NCBI GenBank assembly: GCA_030490835.1
Contig: CM059973.1
Location: 81,359,221 to 81,423,220 of the forward strand
Length of the DNA stretch: 64,000 nt
Direction: 5' to 3'
Source of the DNA: Annona cherimola
Lineage: Eukaryota; Streptophyta; Magnoliopsida; Magnoliales; Annonaceae
Shown here: piece after piece, positions 34,953 to 48,056 of the stretch
Layout: each line of letters opens with the position of its first letter
Position numbering within the stretch: position 1 is the stretch's first letter
Notes under the pieces: model-generated
Told to the model about the DNA's origin: nothing
Databases searched by the model: none
Seen by the model: the letters and a program-made list of their open reading frames with translations, nothing else
Program-made: the position numbers and the translations under genes

Positions 34953-36252
34953 ACTTCAATAAAAAATGATGAGACATTTGCTTCAAAATATACATAATTT
35001 AATGCCCATCAAAAAAGATATATACATCAATGTGTAAATTATAATATATGTCTTAGAATATAACAATATTTTATAAAATTATTTATCCTTAAGCAATAGC
35101 AAAGCTCCTACCGTGGGAATTGACGCTCTTGCCAAAGGCTGGTGCTAATTAGGCTACATTCAGTTGGCAATTTTTCACAACTTAACAACTACTTGAATTT
35201 AATCGGTCGTCCACTATGATAATAGACCTTCATGTCATTGGCTAGGCCGAAAGGGGCGTGCTTCCCATGCAACTGTCTTATTTCAACTTTCTGGGCTGTA
35301 TTAGTGGTACCAGGGTCCTGTTTTTCTGCGAGACAGGAAATCTGGTTTTTAACTTCCGGCAACTGCGCCTTTTGTAATTTTTACAGCAAAATATTTTTAT
35401 AAAAAGCTAGAAGTGAGTGTAAGAACTCTGTTAAAAGTGGAGAAGCAACTGCTTCCCACGTACCCAGGGCCAAGCAATCCCTAAGCTTGTTATCTATAAA
35501 TTAGAATAATTCCGACAAAAGAGAAAAAGGTGGGGCGAAAAGCTCTAAACTGAGAAAACTCTGAAAACGTAAGAAACCGGAGCTCCATCTGTCAAGATAG
35601 ACCTAGACCATGCAATTCTGGATCACTTATTACGAACCCTATATAAGATTTCTGACTCATAGGCAACTCTCTCCCATATCCACGCCACATTCTATCACAA
35701 CCTTGCAGATCCCTTCATCTCTAATGTGGGCACTGAATTCTACTAATTAAAACATAAGATCATTTAATCTAGCCAGATATATTATGTAGAAACGTAATAT
35801 TCCTCATTTTAAAAGTTTTATCCATACCTCTGTTTACTTCGATCATGATGCATTTCCATAAGATTGGTCCATGCATCTGTGGCCGATCTTACATAATCAA
35901 TTACGCAGGTAACCAACATGAATCCAACCAATATAATATATTATGTATGTATGATCCCCCAGAATACTGAAGCATACTCGCAGTGAATGCACCAGAATAA
36001 CTTGACAAACAAGGAGGTAGGGCCCACAAAACGTGGCATAAGTATATTTTTCTCATGAAAGTTTGTCAGTTATATCAGAAGATGAATGAACGGGGAAAGC
36101 TAGCATGAGATGAGAGGGAGTTTCTGTCGATGTTGGCCTGCAAAAGAGGGGAGGGGGAAACTGCATAGGAGGGGAGGGTGAAACCCCAAAAGCAGTATAT
36201 ATCAGTGGTCCCACGTGCCATACTGAGTACTGACTCGTGTCGGAGAAAGTCG

Positions 36253-36326
36253 AAGTCGCAGTGGAAGTGTGGAAGTAATACGGGGAGAGAGAGAGAGAGG
36301 AAGTCTCAGTGGAAGCGTGAAAGTAA

Positions 36327-36358
<32 letters not shown>
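36253..36358. repeat. Tandem repeat with (GA)n tracts, two units
   Basis: Units start at 36253 and 36301. Each runs AAGTC(G/T)CAGTGGAAG, then AAGTAATACGG, then a GA tract. The second GA tract is longer, as expected from slippage. Confidence 0.85.
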
Positions 36359-36362
<4 letters not shown>

Positions 36363-37012
36363 CAATGTCTATCCATTAGCTTTGAAGAACAGAACCTGAG
36401 ATGCGTCTGTAGCATCGTCCGGTGTCACCTGCAATAACTGTGTTATTCACGCATCCCTACTTTTAAATGGACCTCTATCTGTCTCACACATATGTTCCAA
36501 CATCGCACGTGAGTGTAAAGTCCACCACCCTTGGTCGATGGGGCCGACTAGAATTCACATGGCACCGATGATGAGGTTACTAGTCGCACTTCACTTCTTT
36601 GCCTAGGAATACATATTTATATCATCCTGCCACACTACCAATGTTCAACTCAGACCTTGGACTTATGCTTTGTAGGCTTTAGCCCATGGCCCTGTGAGAT
36701 AGATCATAGATCACATATCTGCATGCATTCTGCTGATTAGATTTGCGAGCATTGACCAACGGCCAGAGCCTCAAGTTTCCGTTCATTACTTTGTCGTGAA
36801 TCTTGATCTGTAAGTTTCGGTTGACTAGTTACGGCTTTCGTTGTCTCGATAATTAAGTAACTAATCAGATGGGCATTACGAATAATTAAGGGAGATCATC
36901 TATCTCCCGCTTGAACAGTTTAAGGCTATAAAATCTAACTTCCATCGAATTCATTTGACAATAGAAAAAAAGTGAAATAAAAACTTATAAGGGCATTTAG
37001 TCAATATAAAGA

Positions 37013-37062
37013 CTAAGCAATTTGGCAATACCAAAAAAATAAATAAAATCTAAGCAATTTGG
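37013..37062 (+). repeat. Poly(A)-stub insertion
   Basis: CTAAGCAATTTGG occurs at 37013-37025 and 37050-37062. The insert is CAATACC followed by an A-rich tail. Confidence 0.78.
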
Positions 37063-37101
37063 ATAAAAAGATCAAGAATGGTAATTGAAATTATAGTTAA
37101 T

Positions 37102-37142
37102 AATAAAAAATAGAGTTTACTTCAAAAAATAAAAAATAGAGT
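37102..37142 (+). repeat. Poly(A)-stub insertion
   Basis: AATAAAAAATAGAGT occurs at 37102-37116 and 37128-37142. The 11-nt insert is TTACTTC plus A's. Confidence 0.72.
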
Positions 37143-37780
37143 AATTAAATATTATATCAATTAAAAATAAAAATACTTATAAATAGAAAATAGTTTTGAC
37201 CTCTTTTTCCATTCACCAATATGGAATAACAAACACTTCATAGTAGAATAGATGATAGTGCACGTAAACTCACCCTTGATTTGGTCACCGACCTCTCTTA
37301 TAAATTAAATTAATTGCTTTAAATTGTACAGAATTTGAAAATAGATCACGCACTGTGAATTGCATATTAGATCGGCATAGATTATCACAATCACGACAAT
37401 AATTTTCATATGGGTATTTATATATATATATATCATCACAATTCATATTACATTCAAGCACATTTATAATTTTCACACAATAAAGCAAAATTTTCAATAA
37501 CACCCTACATGAGGGGGAAAATTACAAATACCTTTAACTGCAAATACATCTACTAAAGAGAGGAAATGAAAAAACTCTTATACCGCCAAAATAAGAAAAG
37601 CGATAGTCAAACTTATGACCAGCCAAAAACGGTCCAACATGAGTTCCCCTTATGGCACTACAACAAAAATTTTTATGTGCACTCACAAAAGCTAAAATTG
37701 GATGCTTTTGATCCCAATGCAGTTAAATGATTTTTCTTATTGATTATACATCTTATTTTAACTCATACTCAATCAAGCTA

Positions 37781-37822
37781 AAAAATCCTTACATCTTATT
37801 CATAAAAAAATCCTTACATCTT
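37781..37822 (+). repeat. Poly(A)-stub insertion or short tandem duplication
   Basis: AAAAATCCTTACATCTT occurs at 37781-37797 and 37806-37822, separated by ATTCATAA. The insert is so short that replication slippage is an alternative. Confidence 0.6.
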
Positions 37823-38557
37823 TATCTCAATTCGTATTACAAATTAATCTTAAATACGCTTACCATTTTCTCACTACCAACAAAGGGAAGACTAACTACT
37901 CCTCACACGAGGTGGGGATGAAATTTATGAGATATGATCCCATGACTAACAACACCCCAGCCAATGCTACTACCAAACATTGTATTACTATATGCCATCA
38001 AATTTAAACAATTGCATACAATGTTATTTTTAACTGCGTTTGATCAAAAAAATGTTTGCATTCAATCAAATGCATTATTTAGAAAACAATCAAATATTTG
38101 TAGCTAGTTAAAAATCAATTGTAGCCGAATCCATCCACACATAACCAAATTTGTGTTAGCCGAAAAAATGATTTCATTCGCCAGCATTGTTGTATCAAAG
38201 ACTTTTCAATTGTTCCCATCGTCAACGAAATCCAATGGGAGTAATACAGATTCTCCCTGTGAATTTTGATCAGAAAGGTCTCAAAATTAAAGCTCCAAAT
38301 TGAGGACAGTTTCTACATTAGGTACAGTTAAAAAGTTTCTACTAGATAAAACCCCATCAGTCATTCAGACAGACTGTGCGATCTGTTCTGTCCACATTTT
38401 CTAGCTAGCTGTAGAACGCATGAACGAAACATACTCCCTTAATGTCACATGTGCGGAGGCTAGGGTTCGCATTCACAATCCTCGGTTAACACATATCTCT
38501 CAGCTATTAATCAATCTAATTAGAGAAAAGTAGTTCATAGTCTGATGATGTAATGAT

Positions 38558-39521
38558 CTACCATTCCCTTGGTCGGTCATCGTCATCTTCGTCAACTTCG
38601 TCGTCGTCTTCTTCACATGATTCTATTCCGTGCGGAGAGTGGCCCATCCCGAAGGCTCGGACATGGTCCTTGAGAGATCTCTTGTGCTTGAAATCCGACC
38701 CACATATGCAAAACCACAGCTTGCCACAGTTCTTCTCATGGGTGCGCCAATCACCACGCACTGCGAAGGGCTTGCTGCACTTGCGGCACTCGAACGGCTT
38801 CGCCCCATGCTTCCGCTTGTAGTGGGTCTGCAAGGTCCGGAAGTCCTTCAATGGCTTCGATCTTGGGTGCCCGATGTTGTTCTTGCACCCCTCCGCGCAA
38901 CAATAGCAAGGCAGCCTGAGAATCGACGACGATGGCTTCGATCCCCTCAACGATTCTGGTCCCTTACGGTACTGAGATCCATGGCCCCACATGTGCATCT
39001 TCACCGCACATAAACATCCACAAAAGCAACAAAAAAGCCACAAAAACCATTAATCCAAATTAATTAAAATATCGTTCATCGAAAAAATTAATCAAAATAC
39101 TGTCTGATTGCACTGGTTCGCGAAAGATTAGTAGTGCATTATTTCTCATATATACCTGCATGTTGTTGTAGCGGTTGAAGGTCTTGTGACAGACAATGCA
39201 AGAGAATTGGGTGGGTCCCACCATGATCTGAGCCGGCGATGGTATCCAGTATTGGCCGTCGGATGGCCCCGGACTGCCGTCATTCCTGCCTCCGGCCACT
39301 GTGCCCGGAGGTCCGATGTGGAGGGCGACGGTGACGTTGGCGTCGTCGGCCCAGCGATTCCCTGCGGCATTAGAGCGCCGATGGCTTGTTTGGATGTGGA
39401 ACTGAGAAGCCGTGCTGGATGTTTGCTGTCCGGGTGGACAAAGAGTGAGTAGCATGGAGTCGTCTTCTTCGTCTTCGTTGGTGGAGGTGGTGGTGGGAAT
39501 ACAAGTACCATGAGTCTGCAT
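38558..39521 (-). CDS. WIP-family C2H2 zinc-finger transcription factor
   Basis: There are two exons on the minus strand, 39521-39156 and 38998-38558, with a GT...AG intron in phase 0, giving 268 aa. Residues 91-94 are YWIP, containing the family-defining Trp-Ile-Pro triad in [18 protein letters not shown]. Four zinc fingers follow: the first spans the intron ([13 protein letters not shown] | MQ..MHMWGH), then [10 protein letters not shown]...[12 protein letters not shown], then [21 protein letters not shown], then [18 protein letters not shown]. The acidic C-terminal tail ([13 protein letters not shown]) is long. WIP proteins (TT1, NTT and relatives) are nuclear regulators of seed-coat, transmitting-tract and root-cap development; which member this is cannot be told from the variable N-terminus. 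The intron position inside the first finger is the usual one for the family. The minus-strand promoter lies at 39522-40000. Confidence 0.93.
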
Positions 39522-40667
39522 AGTACATAAAAGGGGTTTTACTTTTTAGGGAGAGAAATGTAGAAGTGGTAATCAGGGTGTTTTCGGGAGAGAAATGTAG
39601 AAAGGGTATAGAGGGAGAGAGAGAGTGGTGAGGGGAAGAGAGGAGAGAAAGAATGTGCTAGAAAAGGAGACGGAGGAGAGAGAGGCGATGTATGGGGTGG
39701 ACGCACGTGGAGCGGATGGGACTAGATATGTGTTTTGGCGTGTAGGATCAGGAGGGAGACAAGAGACCGGCAAAAGAGGAGAGAAGCATGCATGGGAAGG
39801 CGTACATCATGCATTCTCCCGCACATCTTCCCGTGCTCTCTTCTCAGTCTCACACTCTCACCTCTCTCTTTACACTCCCCTTTTACTCCTTCCAAGTCCC
39901 AACAGTATCTTCATACATGACTCTTGCAGTCACTCGCTGCTCTCCCTCCCTCTCTGTACCTTCTCACGCATATGTAGCTGTTGAGACTTGAGAGCTTCGT
40001 GCTCATTCAATCTTACGCGCGCTCTTTTTCTTCTCACAAGAATCTCGGTCATTCAGGTCTCTTTCATCATTTAGCTTCTATTCCTTTGCTTTGTGACTCT
40101 CAACTTTCCTGTTTATGTTTTAACCATTAACAGATAAAAAAGTAGCCGCGTTCCTCTTGGGACCATTGGAAAATGGAAGGCCGTTTACATTGGGTCCCTC
40201 GTTAGATATATATACATATACATATTATTTATATATATTGATGAAAACGGGTCTTTTCAATCAGTCCACAAGGGTGAAAAAGACTACCTATTTCACCAAG
40301 TAAAACACAATATGAGTCCCAGTAAAAAATAAATATCCTATTTGCAACACTAAAATGCCACTGTGTATTTTAATAACGCTTGGATGTACTTCATTCAAGT
40401 ATCATATAATTCGTTCTAATTAAGGTGAGGTGACTACATATATTTGCCACGTTGGCAACGCTAGTAGGAGCTAGCTGATCATTGATCCTAAACGGTGAAG
40501 GAGTGATTTTATTCTTAGTTCCTTTTTCTTTACCTTTCTGCCCGCACTCATTTCCCTTCCTAGCTTTACTGGCTACTGCCGGTCCACACCCAACAGTACA
40601 TGCATTTCATTTCCTGTCGTTGTAGCTACACATGTATTTTTTTTAGTTTTGATAGCCATTACTTTAG
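39522..40667 (-). promoter_or_regulatory. 5' flank of the WIP gene
   Basis: A purine/pyrimidine-skewed stretch (39540-40060) with repeated GGGAGAGAAATGTAGAA (about 39550 and 39589) and many GA/CT tracts, as in plant leaders and promoters. The frames open here on both strands are low-complexity and not genes. Confidence 0.45.
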
Positions 40668-40675
40668 ATTATTGG

Positions 40676-41539
40676 CCGGGTGCAATTCAGGTCGAGTTTT
40701 ATTAGATTTAGGCAAACTAAAATCCTAAACTTAATGAGTTTTGATGAGCCAAAACCCTAGAATTAGAATCCAAGTTCTAGCCAGGTCCTTCTTAGTTTCA
40801 GATTATTCTTGAACCAATAAAAGTTGAAATTTACCGAAAGAATAATGAACTTTTTGAACATTAGTATGTTCATACTAACTAATTTAAAAAAATATTTTTA
40901 ATTATGATAACAATTTTTATTCATAATTTACACATGAATATATTTATATAACTTATGATATCTTTGATTTTGAAAAAAGTTGGTATTATAATTAAAAGAA
41001 TAACTTTAAGTATAATGAATATAATGAATTTATCATTAACAATTAAGGTAAGAAAAATAAATGAAATATCATGAAATCAACATTTAAAAGTTTAATAAAA
41101 TTGAGACATATGTCTCATAATTAATTGGTATATGTGCAATTATTTTAAAGAGTTAACATATTTATAATTATTTGCAAATAAACTTAACGTAGTTGTAACA
41201 TATTCAACTTTTATAAACAATTATAGATGATATTTAGGTTTTATAATAAATATTTTATAGTTTAATTAGGTCATAATTACATGGGAGAATTTTTATTATA
41301 ATTATAGTTCAAATGATTAATGTATAAACCAATGTAATTATTCTAATAAAATAGAAAAAATATCGAGTTCAAATTGGGTCAGGTTTTGGTACTTACTTGA
41401 TGTAAATCCGGTATTAGTTTCGGGTTCTTCCAGGTTTTGTTGAAACTGGGTCTAATTTGAAAAAAATTCAAAAAATAAAATTCAAAATTGATTTTGAAAC
41501 CAAGCTAGTTGGGCTGGTTCGGATTGATGTTATACCCTA
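40676..41539. mobile_element. Diverged hAT-like element
   Basis: A perfect 8-bp duplication ATTATTGG lies at 40668-40675 and 41540-41547. The left end CCGGGTGCAATTCAGGTCG and the right end (reverse-complemented TAGGGTATAACATC) are diverged hAT-type termini. The 864-bp interior is AT-rich and non-coding. Confidence 0.65.
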
Positions 41540-41744
41540 ATTATTGGTATCTATGGATAGTGCGACTATGTAACTACTTTACCACCCAGCTATTAACGAT
41601 ACATTGGTGCAAAATGTAAAGAGTGAGAATGAAATTTTTTTAAACTTGTGATTGTGATATAATATGATAAAGATAAGTGAGAGTAACATAGGAATAAATA
41701 ATATAATTATATGAAAAAGTGTGAAAATTTTAAAATAAAAATTT

Positions 41745-42205
41745 TGATCCTTAATGAAAAATTCAATCTATTTATTGTATTTAATATCATTTGTTTATCT
41801 AATAAATCAAATTTCATCCCAATCAAATATTTTTATGAGACACATTTGTTCAAATATATATATTCATATGTAAATTAAGAAAAACACTTAGATCTATTTA
41901 TATATGTATTAGAACGTAATAATACTTTATAAATCATTTATTCATATAGAAATTATATTTTGAACTGTTTAGATGTCGAAAATACTACTTTAAAATTGAT
42001 ATTTTAGCATTTTTGATAATTTACCCATGAATATATACATTTTCTAACAAACGCGATCCATAAACATACTTGATTGAGATAAAACTTGATCTCGTAGATA
42101 AAAAATGATATTAAATACAATGAATGAATTAGATTTTTTATCAAAAATCAAAATTTAAATTTTAAAGGGGTTACATGGGTCTACTTCTATGTAAGTAGGT
42201 TATAT
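41745..42205. mobile_element. AT-rich MITE, relative of 29953-30440
   Basis: The left part (AAATTTCATCCCAATCAAAT at about 41808 and the 70 bp before it) is matched in reverse by about 42070-42170 (GATATTAAATACAATGAATG). Both match the termini of the element at 29953-30440. Confidence 0.6.
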
Positions 42206-42949
42206 AGAAGTAAAATCCTAAAATAAAAAGATAATAATGAAAATGTAGAATAATTAAGTAATTAGAATGTTAAATTATATAAAAAAATGGATTCCCACTC
42301 CACACTTTTCCCTACGCATGTTACCAAATGCTCCATAACTTTTTCTATAAGCTAACCCATGCCAAAAAAATGCTATTTTTCATACCAATCTTTTTTTTTT
42401 TCGATATTTTTTTTTTATCGTGCCAATTTTCGTGCCAATCTTGCACGTTACGAAAACACACTTGTATATGCCAGGCCAGCAGCAGTGTGTGAGTGGTGCT
42501 TTTTTTTTGTTTTCTTTTCTCTTTGCCCCTCCTTCTTGGTGGGGTCTTTTAACTTTAACTCGAGTAAATGCAGCCATTCTGGCGATAAATACGGAGTGTG
42601 TGATTGTGGGAGAATCTTATACGATCGCTGAGGTGGGACCCACTTGCTTTGACCTTTTCAAGCTTGGGTACAATAGCAATCACCAAAGAGCAAAGAGCTG
42701 GTTGTGTACTCCTATCCACAACATGCTGCGAGCTGAGCATGTATTGATTGATTAATGGCCATGTTTGGTTACTCTATGGATGGGTCGCTCCCTCCCCTCC
42801 GTCCGTATCTCCAATACTTGACCGGCCTCCCTCCCTCCCTCCCTTCAGATCTACGCTAGATTCCTACTATCATTCGCTCCGCTCGCCTGCCATTCCACTC
42901 CACATTTATGCCCTCACCAAAACTAAACCAATTATATCCGACTCCCTCT

Positions 42950-43675
42950 GCACGTTTAACAGTCGGATTGGGTCAGACAAGTTAGAAATTAATTTTAATT
43001 CTAATTTATTTAAAAAATATTAATTTTAATCTATTTATTAACCTATTAAAAAGTCTCAACTCTAATATATTTATAACTCATTTAATAAACAAATTAGTGG
43101 TTTGTTAAATGGTTATCCATATATGTTGTAAACAGGTAAAAATTAAACTAATTTAAAGTCTTGACAATCAAAAACCATATTTATAAACTCAAAATATATC
43201 TTACTAGCTTGGAAATAAATGTTCAAATATGGACATCTCTTTAAAATTATAACTAATCTCGTATAGTGCCTATTTGTTCTTATTTCAAGATGCAAATAAT
43301 ATTTTATTTATATCTAACAATTCAATTAATATAAATATACAACTTAGAAATATACATTTAATATAAGAATGAATTAAATAAGACTTTCTATTGTCAAATA
43401 AATTTAAACAATTATGATTTAAATATCATAAATTAGAGTTAGGGGTATCTCTTATATACAACTCTTAACAGGTTGTAAATCAATTAGTTCGGGTTAAATA
43501 AGTTACTAAATGGGTGGATGAGTTGTAAATATTCAATTTTAATCTGTTTATTTATTTAAATATTTGAATGAGTTGACGGATATAACTATCTATTAAAAAA
43601 TTTCAACCCAAATCTATTTATAAATAAATTAAACCGGTGTATTAATAAGTTGACTGAATCCATTAACACTCTTTT
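42950..43675. mobile_element. Decayed copy of the intron-4 hAT-like MITE family
   Basis: It shares the order of phrases with 19734-20345, for example ATTTATTAACCTATTAAAAA and ATAACTCATTTAATAAA, and ends ATTAACACTCTTTTA where the other ends ATTATCACCCCTA. No target duplication is readable. Confidence 0.5.
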
Positions 43676-43749
43676 ATCTAGTCCACCCAGTATGCATTAA
43701 GCCCTTAGACTAAAAGTTAAAACCACCACTTGTCGCTCTTTATAATTTA

Positions 43750-44003
43750 ACATGTGTTTGGTAAGTGATAAAACATTTAAATAAAAAATTTTTGGTATAA
43801 AAATTGTTAAGTTAGATAAATGATGTGATATGATAGAAGTAATGATGAGAAATAAATGAAATGAAGTTAAAATAGATGGTTAGTTGTATAGATACTTGCG
43901 TAAAATAATTGAAAAAATAATTAGAAAATTGTTTAGTTGTGGATAATGAAAAGTTTTAAATTGAAAATTTTTAAAAAAAATTTATTTAAAAACAAACATA
44001 CCC
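43750..44003. mobile_element. Tourist-like MITE, copy 1
   Basis: TTA flanks both ends (43747-43749 and 44004-44006). The ends are ACATGTGTTTGG and AAACAAACATACCC. The core shared with the other copies is GATGTGATATGATAGAAGTAATGATGAG-like sequence, and the 3' part has the GAAAAGTTTTA phrase. Confidence 0.72.
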
Positions 44004-44367
44004 TTAATATAACTAAGTATTCTCTAGCACAAAATTAAATAGCCACTGTAATACTTGGTGCTTCATACAATGGACCACTCTTATGATGTGGGATTAAGTC
44101 TCTTATCTCACTGTAAGACTTGTCTTGTAGCTCTGTTGTACCATATCGATGGTTGGACATATTTTTATTAAAGCTACATATATGAGATTGGCTTACATTA
44201 GGATTTGTACTTGGTGTCCTCTTCATTAAAATTCGACGCCTATCTTTGGAATGCATGACCATCATATTTCTTTTGTCTATGCAGCAGGTGACCATTTAAG
44301 TATGCTTAGAAAGGAGACAAAGAGTCTCATTTTGAAGAGCAATAATTCCATGTGCATGGCCGACTTC

Positions 44368-44783
44368 ATGTGAGCTCCAATAAGGCGGCCCACTTGTATA
44401 TTATTTACTTTTAATTTAATAATTTTTTGATGAAAATTTTTATTTTTGTGGAATTGTTGTTCTAAGTATATGTAAATTATCTACTAAATTTTATAATTTT
44501 TGCAAATGTGTATATATACTTTTTGAATTTCAAAAATAAGTGCTTATCAGGATATTTAGTCTTCCAAGTGAATCTCACTTACAATTTTATATTTTTCATG
44601 TCGTATTGCACATCAAACTCATGAAATCTTATAAAATTTTAAATTAGCTTACATAATTAAGAAATATATACACATTTTTAAAAAATTATAAAATTTAGTA
44701 TTATACTTACAATAATAGTTGTATCAAACAATAAACATAAAAAATATGTGTTTTATATGGGTTGCTCTTATTGGAGCTCCCAT
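44368..44783. mobile_element. MITE with GAGCTCCAATAAG termini
   Basis: GAGCTCCAATAAG at 44372 is matched in reverse at about 44767-44780, and the inverted similarity continues inward through GGCCCA/TGGGTT. The interior is AT-rich and non-coding. Confidence 0.6.
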
Positions 44784-45886
44784 AAAACCGCATGAATCAT
44801 CTTTCCATTTTCAAATCTTAAAATAAGGCAGGACTAATGATACAAAAGTTTTTTTTTTTTTTTTTTTTTTTTTCCTTTTTTCAAAAGATAAGATTAACAA
44901 CTGTCTTTAAAGACATATCAAGGAAACATCACTCTCAAGTCTCAACATGCGTATTCACCTTGAATAGAAAGCTTCCAACGTTAATCTTTCTTTTGAGAAC
45001 TATTAACATCCCATTTTTCTAATTGCCAAAGCTAATTAGCTTCTTATCTGTTTGCTGTCTTCCTATCATTAGTCGCAAACTCGCAATAGCTGATATATAT
45101 CTATTACGACTACTACTACTACTCAGACTACGATCAACAATTCTAACTGCTTTTCGGCATGCATTGCATGCCTACCACCTAATGCGTTGTCTGGAGCTTT
45201 TGTATTCAGGTGGACCAGAAGGACAATTTAAGCTAATTAGTACAATACACTTATACGTCAGGTTTTTGTACCGTCCTTCTTGGTCTCCCTGTTCGGCTAT
45301 TCCTCATCGTTTTGATGTTTTCCCCAAAATATGTTACTGGTGCGGACCACATTCATTCCTCAGATCCAGACAATGGATACCTGGAAATGAATTCGCCATC
45401 GAATTCGCTCTGCCACCGTCCATGGGCATTTGCTTTAATTTCTAACTCCCTGGCTCTTTTTTAAAAAAAGCTTATATTAAGGGATGATCCAAAGTCCAAA
45501 CCGTTGATTTCATGGATACATACTGGAATTAGACTTCTCTAAACTACCGTCACAACATTAAAGGATGACATGTGTATGGTGGATAAAAGATTTGATAGAT
45601 ATGGTGTTTTATTGGATTATATTGTGATTTTCATCAATACCCATTTACATTTATAATACAATAATATATGTTTAGTATCGATCTACTAAGTTGTAAGTTG
45701 TAACTTGTAACATGCTTGTCCAAAGCTAGTTGGTGAAACAAGTTGGGGAAAAGGTGTAAAATACGGCGTCCAAAAATGGTAAGCTTCAATCTCTGCTTTT
45801 TCGCCCTGCGGCCTCTTGCGAGTTGCGATGGAAGCAGAGAGTCTGGACGCTGGATCACGTCTTCCCGCGGTCGGACAGTTGCAGAG

Positions 45887-46414
45887 GTGTAACTTGCGTC
45901 GTATAATTGTGGTTGGGAGTTTATTTTATTCTTATTTTACTTTTAAATTTTTTTATCTTTTTTTATTTTTGGTCAGATCAGTCTGAAGCTTATCTTATTT
46001 TATTTTTAAAGATCTGTTCGGCTTTAATTTTGGTTCTAAATTAAAAAATTTAAATAATCTGTTATACTATATCTGAACATTAATTCTCCTATAAATCTTA
46101 TTTAATATCTATAATCAATACAGTAATAATATAATTTTAAAATGCATTGATTAAATCTACTAAATGAATAAATTAAATAAGTTTTTATATTTATAAAAGA
46201 TATATTTCATGGATTTAAGTATATGATATATTGTATAAAAATATATTAAATATGTATTATTAATTTGGGTCGGTTTTTGGTATTCGGATTTTAAAACTTA
46301 TTTGAACCTAATTTAGCCTGATAAATTTTATTTGAAACCTTTCTTATTTTATGGGTCGAAAATAAGAATATGTTCTACCCATCTTAGGGTACTCAACCGA
46401 ACGACTTGCACCCT
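45887..46414. mobile_element. Possible degenerate hAT-like element
   Basis: The left end AGGTGTAACTTGCGTCG and the right end CGACTTGCACCCTAA look like decayed copies of the GGGTGCAACTTGG terminal repeat. The flanks do not form a convincing duplication. Confidence 0.4.
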
Positions 46415-46626
46415 AAAGACATGCCATTGCTACCTTGTATGTAGAAACTGGAAACTAATCTGAGCCATACACAGTCTAGGAATTCATCCGGTCCGTTGAA
46501 AGTTGAAACCATTGTCCCTGCCATTGCAGAATGTACTATGCAGGATTCATAGCATCGGATGGCCAAGCTGGGAAGCCAGCGGCCATGAGATGCAGTTAGA
46601 AAAATCCGTCTTGTTGTTATACTTTC

Positions 46627-46800
46627 CAATTGGATGAAGATGAAAAGATCAGAAGTATCTATTTTTTTTTTTTTTCTAATGCTAGCTTTAGAAAGAAATT
46701 TAATTCTTCTCTTAACCCAAATTGGATAAAGGTCAAAAGATTAGTAGTATCTTTTCTTTCTAATGCTAAATTTAGAAAGAAATTTAATTGTGCTCTTACC
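46627..46800. repeat. Diverged direct duplication of about 85 bp
   Basis: AATTGGATGAAGATGAAAAG (46628) and its relative at 46720 begin two units that both end in TTTAGAAAGAAATTTAATT. The first unit has an expanded T-run. Confidence 0.75.
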
Positions 46801-46978
46801 GCATGGTGAAATTTATGGTTATTCAAAACATTTCTAATTATTGTTATAGCTAGAAAACGACAAGTTTAATTTCTGTAATTATAAATTTATAATGGACAAT
46901 ACGCAGTGACAATAGCTAAGGTGATTAACAATTATAGTTTCGATACCTTATCTACTATACATACAACTTATTTCTTAA

Positions 46979-47251
46979 GTGTGTAGGCAGAAAATGATAA
47001 AACTTTTGATGAAAAATTTTTCCCGTAAAAGTTTTTAAAATGAAAATTACATGATAATAAGATAGGAGTAATAATGAGGAGTAAAGGAAATAAAATTAAA
47101 ATAAATAGGTTAGTTGTATTAGTATTTGTATAAAAATGATTAGAAAGTAAGATAATTGTATAAGAAAATGTGAAAAATATTAAAAAAATATATAGTTATA
47201 GAGAATGAAAAGTTTTAATTTGAAAAATTTTGTGTTTTAACAAATATCCCC
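46979..47251. mobile_element. Tourist-like MITE, copy 2
   Basis: It starts GTGTGTAGGCAGAAAATG, contains AAAACTTTTGATGAAAAATTT and the GTAATAATGAGGAGTAAAGG core, and ends AACAAATATCCCC. The termini are diverged. Confidence 0.6.
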
Positions 47252-47269
47252 AGAAATAAACATATAAAG

Positions 47270-47640
47270 TTATGTGTATTTGATGTATAAACCAAGTTTT
47301 ACCATTTTAAATATTTTTAAGTATTTTTTATTTTTAAATATAGTGACATTTTTCGTAATCTTCTAAAGCATGTTTATGAAAAAAAACTAAAAAAATAAAA
47401 AATATTTTTTAGGCCGACCTAAGTTAATAATCTTCCAATAAATGTACGAGAAATGATCAACTCAGGCTGATTTAAGTTAGACCTTACTTAGGCCGACCTA
47501 AAAAATGTAAATTTTTTTTATTTTTTAACTTTTTATGAACATGTTAAGTTAGATATATTTAATTTATAAACTAAATTTTATTAGTTTTAGACACTTTTAA
47601 GTATTTTTTATTTTTAAACACTACAGGATTGCTGTAATTG
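47270..47640. repeat. Inverted repeat around two AGGCCGACCTAA motifs
   Basis: Arms of about 130 bp (47280-47415 and 47485-47625) are similar in reverse, with TTTTTTAGGCCGACCTAA at the inner end of the left arm and TTAGGCCGACCTAAAAAA at that of the right. Both share AAGTATTTTTTATTTTTAAA at the outer part. It is probably a hairpin MITE. Confidence 0.55.
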
Positions 47641-47893
47641 TTACAAATAGTGTTTTTGTTAAAAATTAAAACTTTTCACCTAAAATTTTTCTCTTTATAA
47701 TTTCTCATTCTTTTATTATTTAATCACATATTCTTATATAACTTATCTTACTTTTACTCATTTTTACATAATTACGTATACAACTAATCTATATATTTTA
47801 AATTTATTCTTTTTATTTCTCTTATATTATTTTATTTTTTTTTTTCTCATTTCACAAACTTTTATACGGAAATTTTTATCAAACCCCCGCACA
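47641..47893. mobile_element. Tourist-like MITE, copy 3 (reverse orientation)
   Basis: Reverse-complemented, it begins GTGTGCGGGGGTTTGATAAA and carries the family core and the AAAAGTTTTAATTTTTAAC end. It lies about 165 bp upstream of the PPR start codon, inside its likely promoter. Confidence 0.6.
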
Positions 47894-48056
47894 CTCAAAA
47901 TACTAAATCTTTATATATTAGGATATATCCAAGAAAAATTTGATGGCCCGAGTGATGATAGCATAATTCTCCTCTTCCTCCGTCTCCGTCGCTGTCTCCT
48001 CCTCCTGCCCTGTCTTTGTCGTCGTCTCCTCCTCCTCCAAACAACGACTTGGATTC

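Larger units (their letters stand above)
34957..38557. other. Intergenic region upstream and downstream of small repeats
   Basis: No gene is recognised. CCTATATAAG at about 35639 could be a TATA box of an unknown transcript. The region contains a GA-rich tandem repeat and three poly(A) stubs listed separately, and the 3' flank of the WIP gene near 38558. Confidence 0.55.

Noticed and set aside
39625..39991. Plus-strand frames of 61-119 codons upstream of the WIP gene
   Set aside because: They lie in GA/CT-rich promoter or leader DNA of the WIP gene and are low-complexity.
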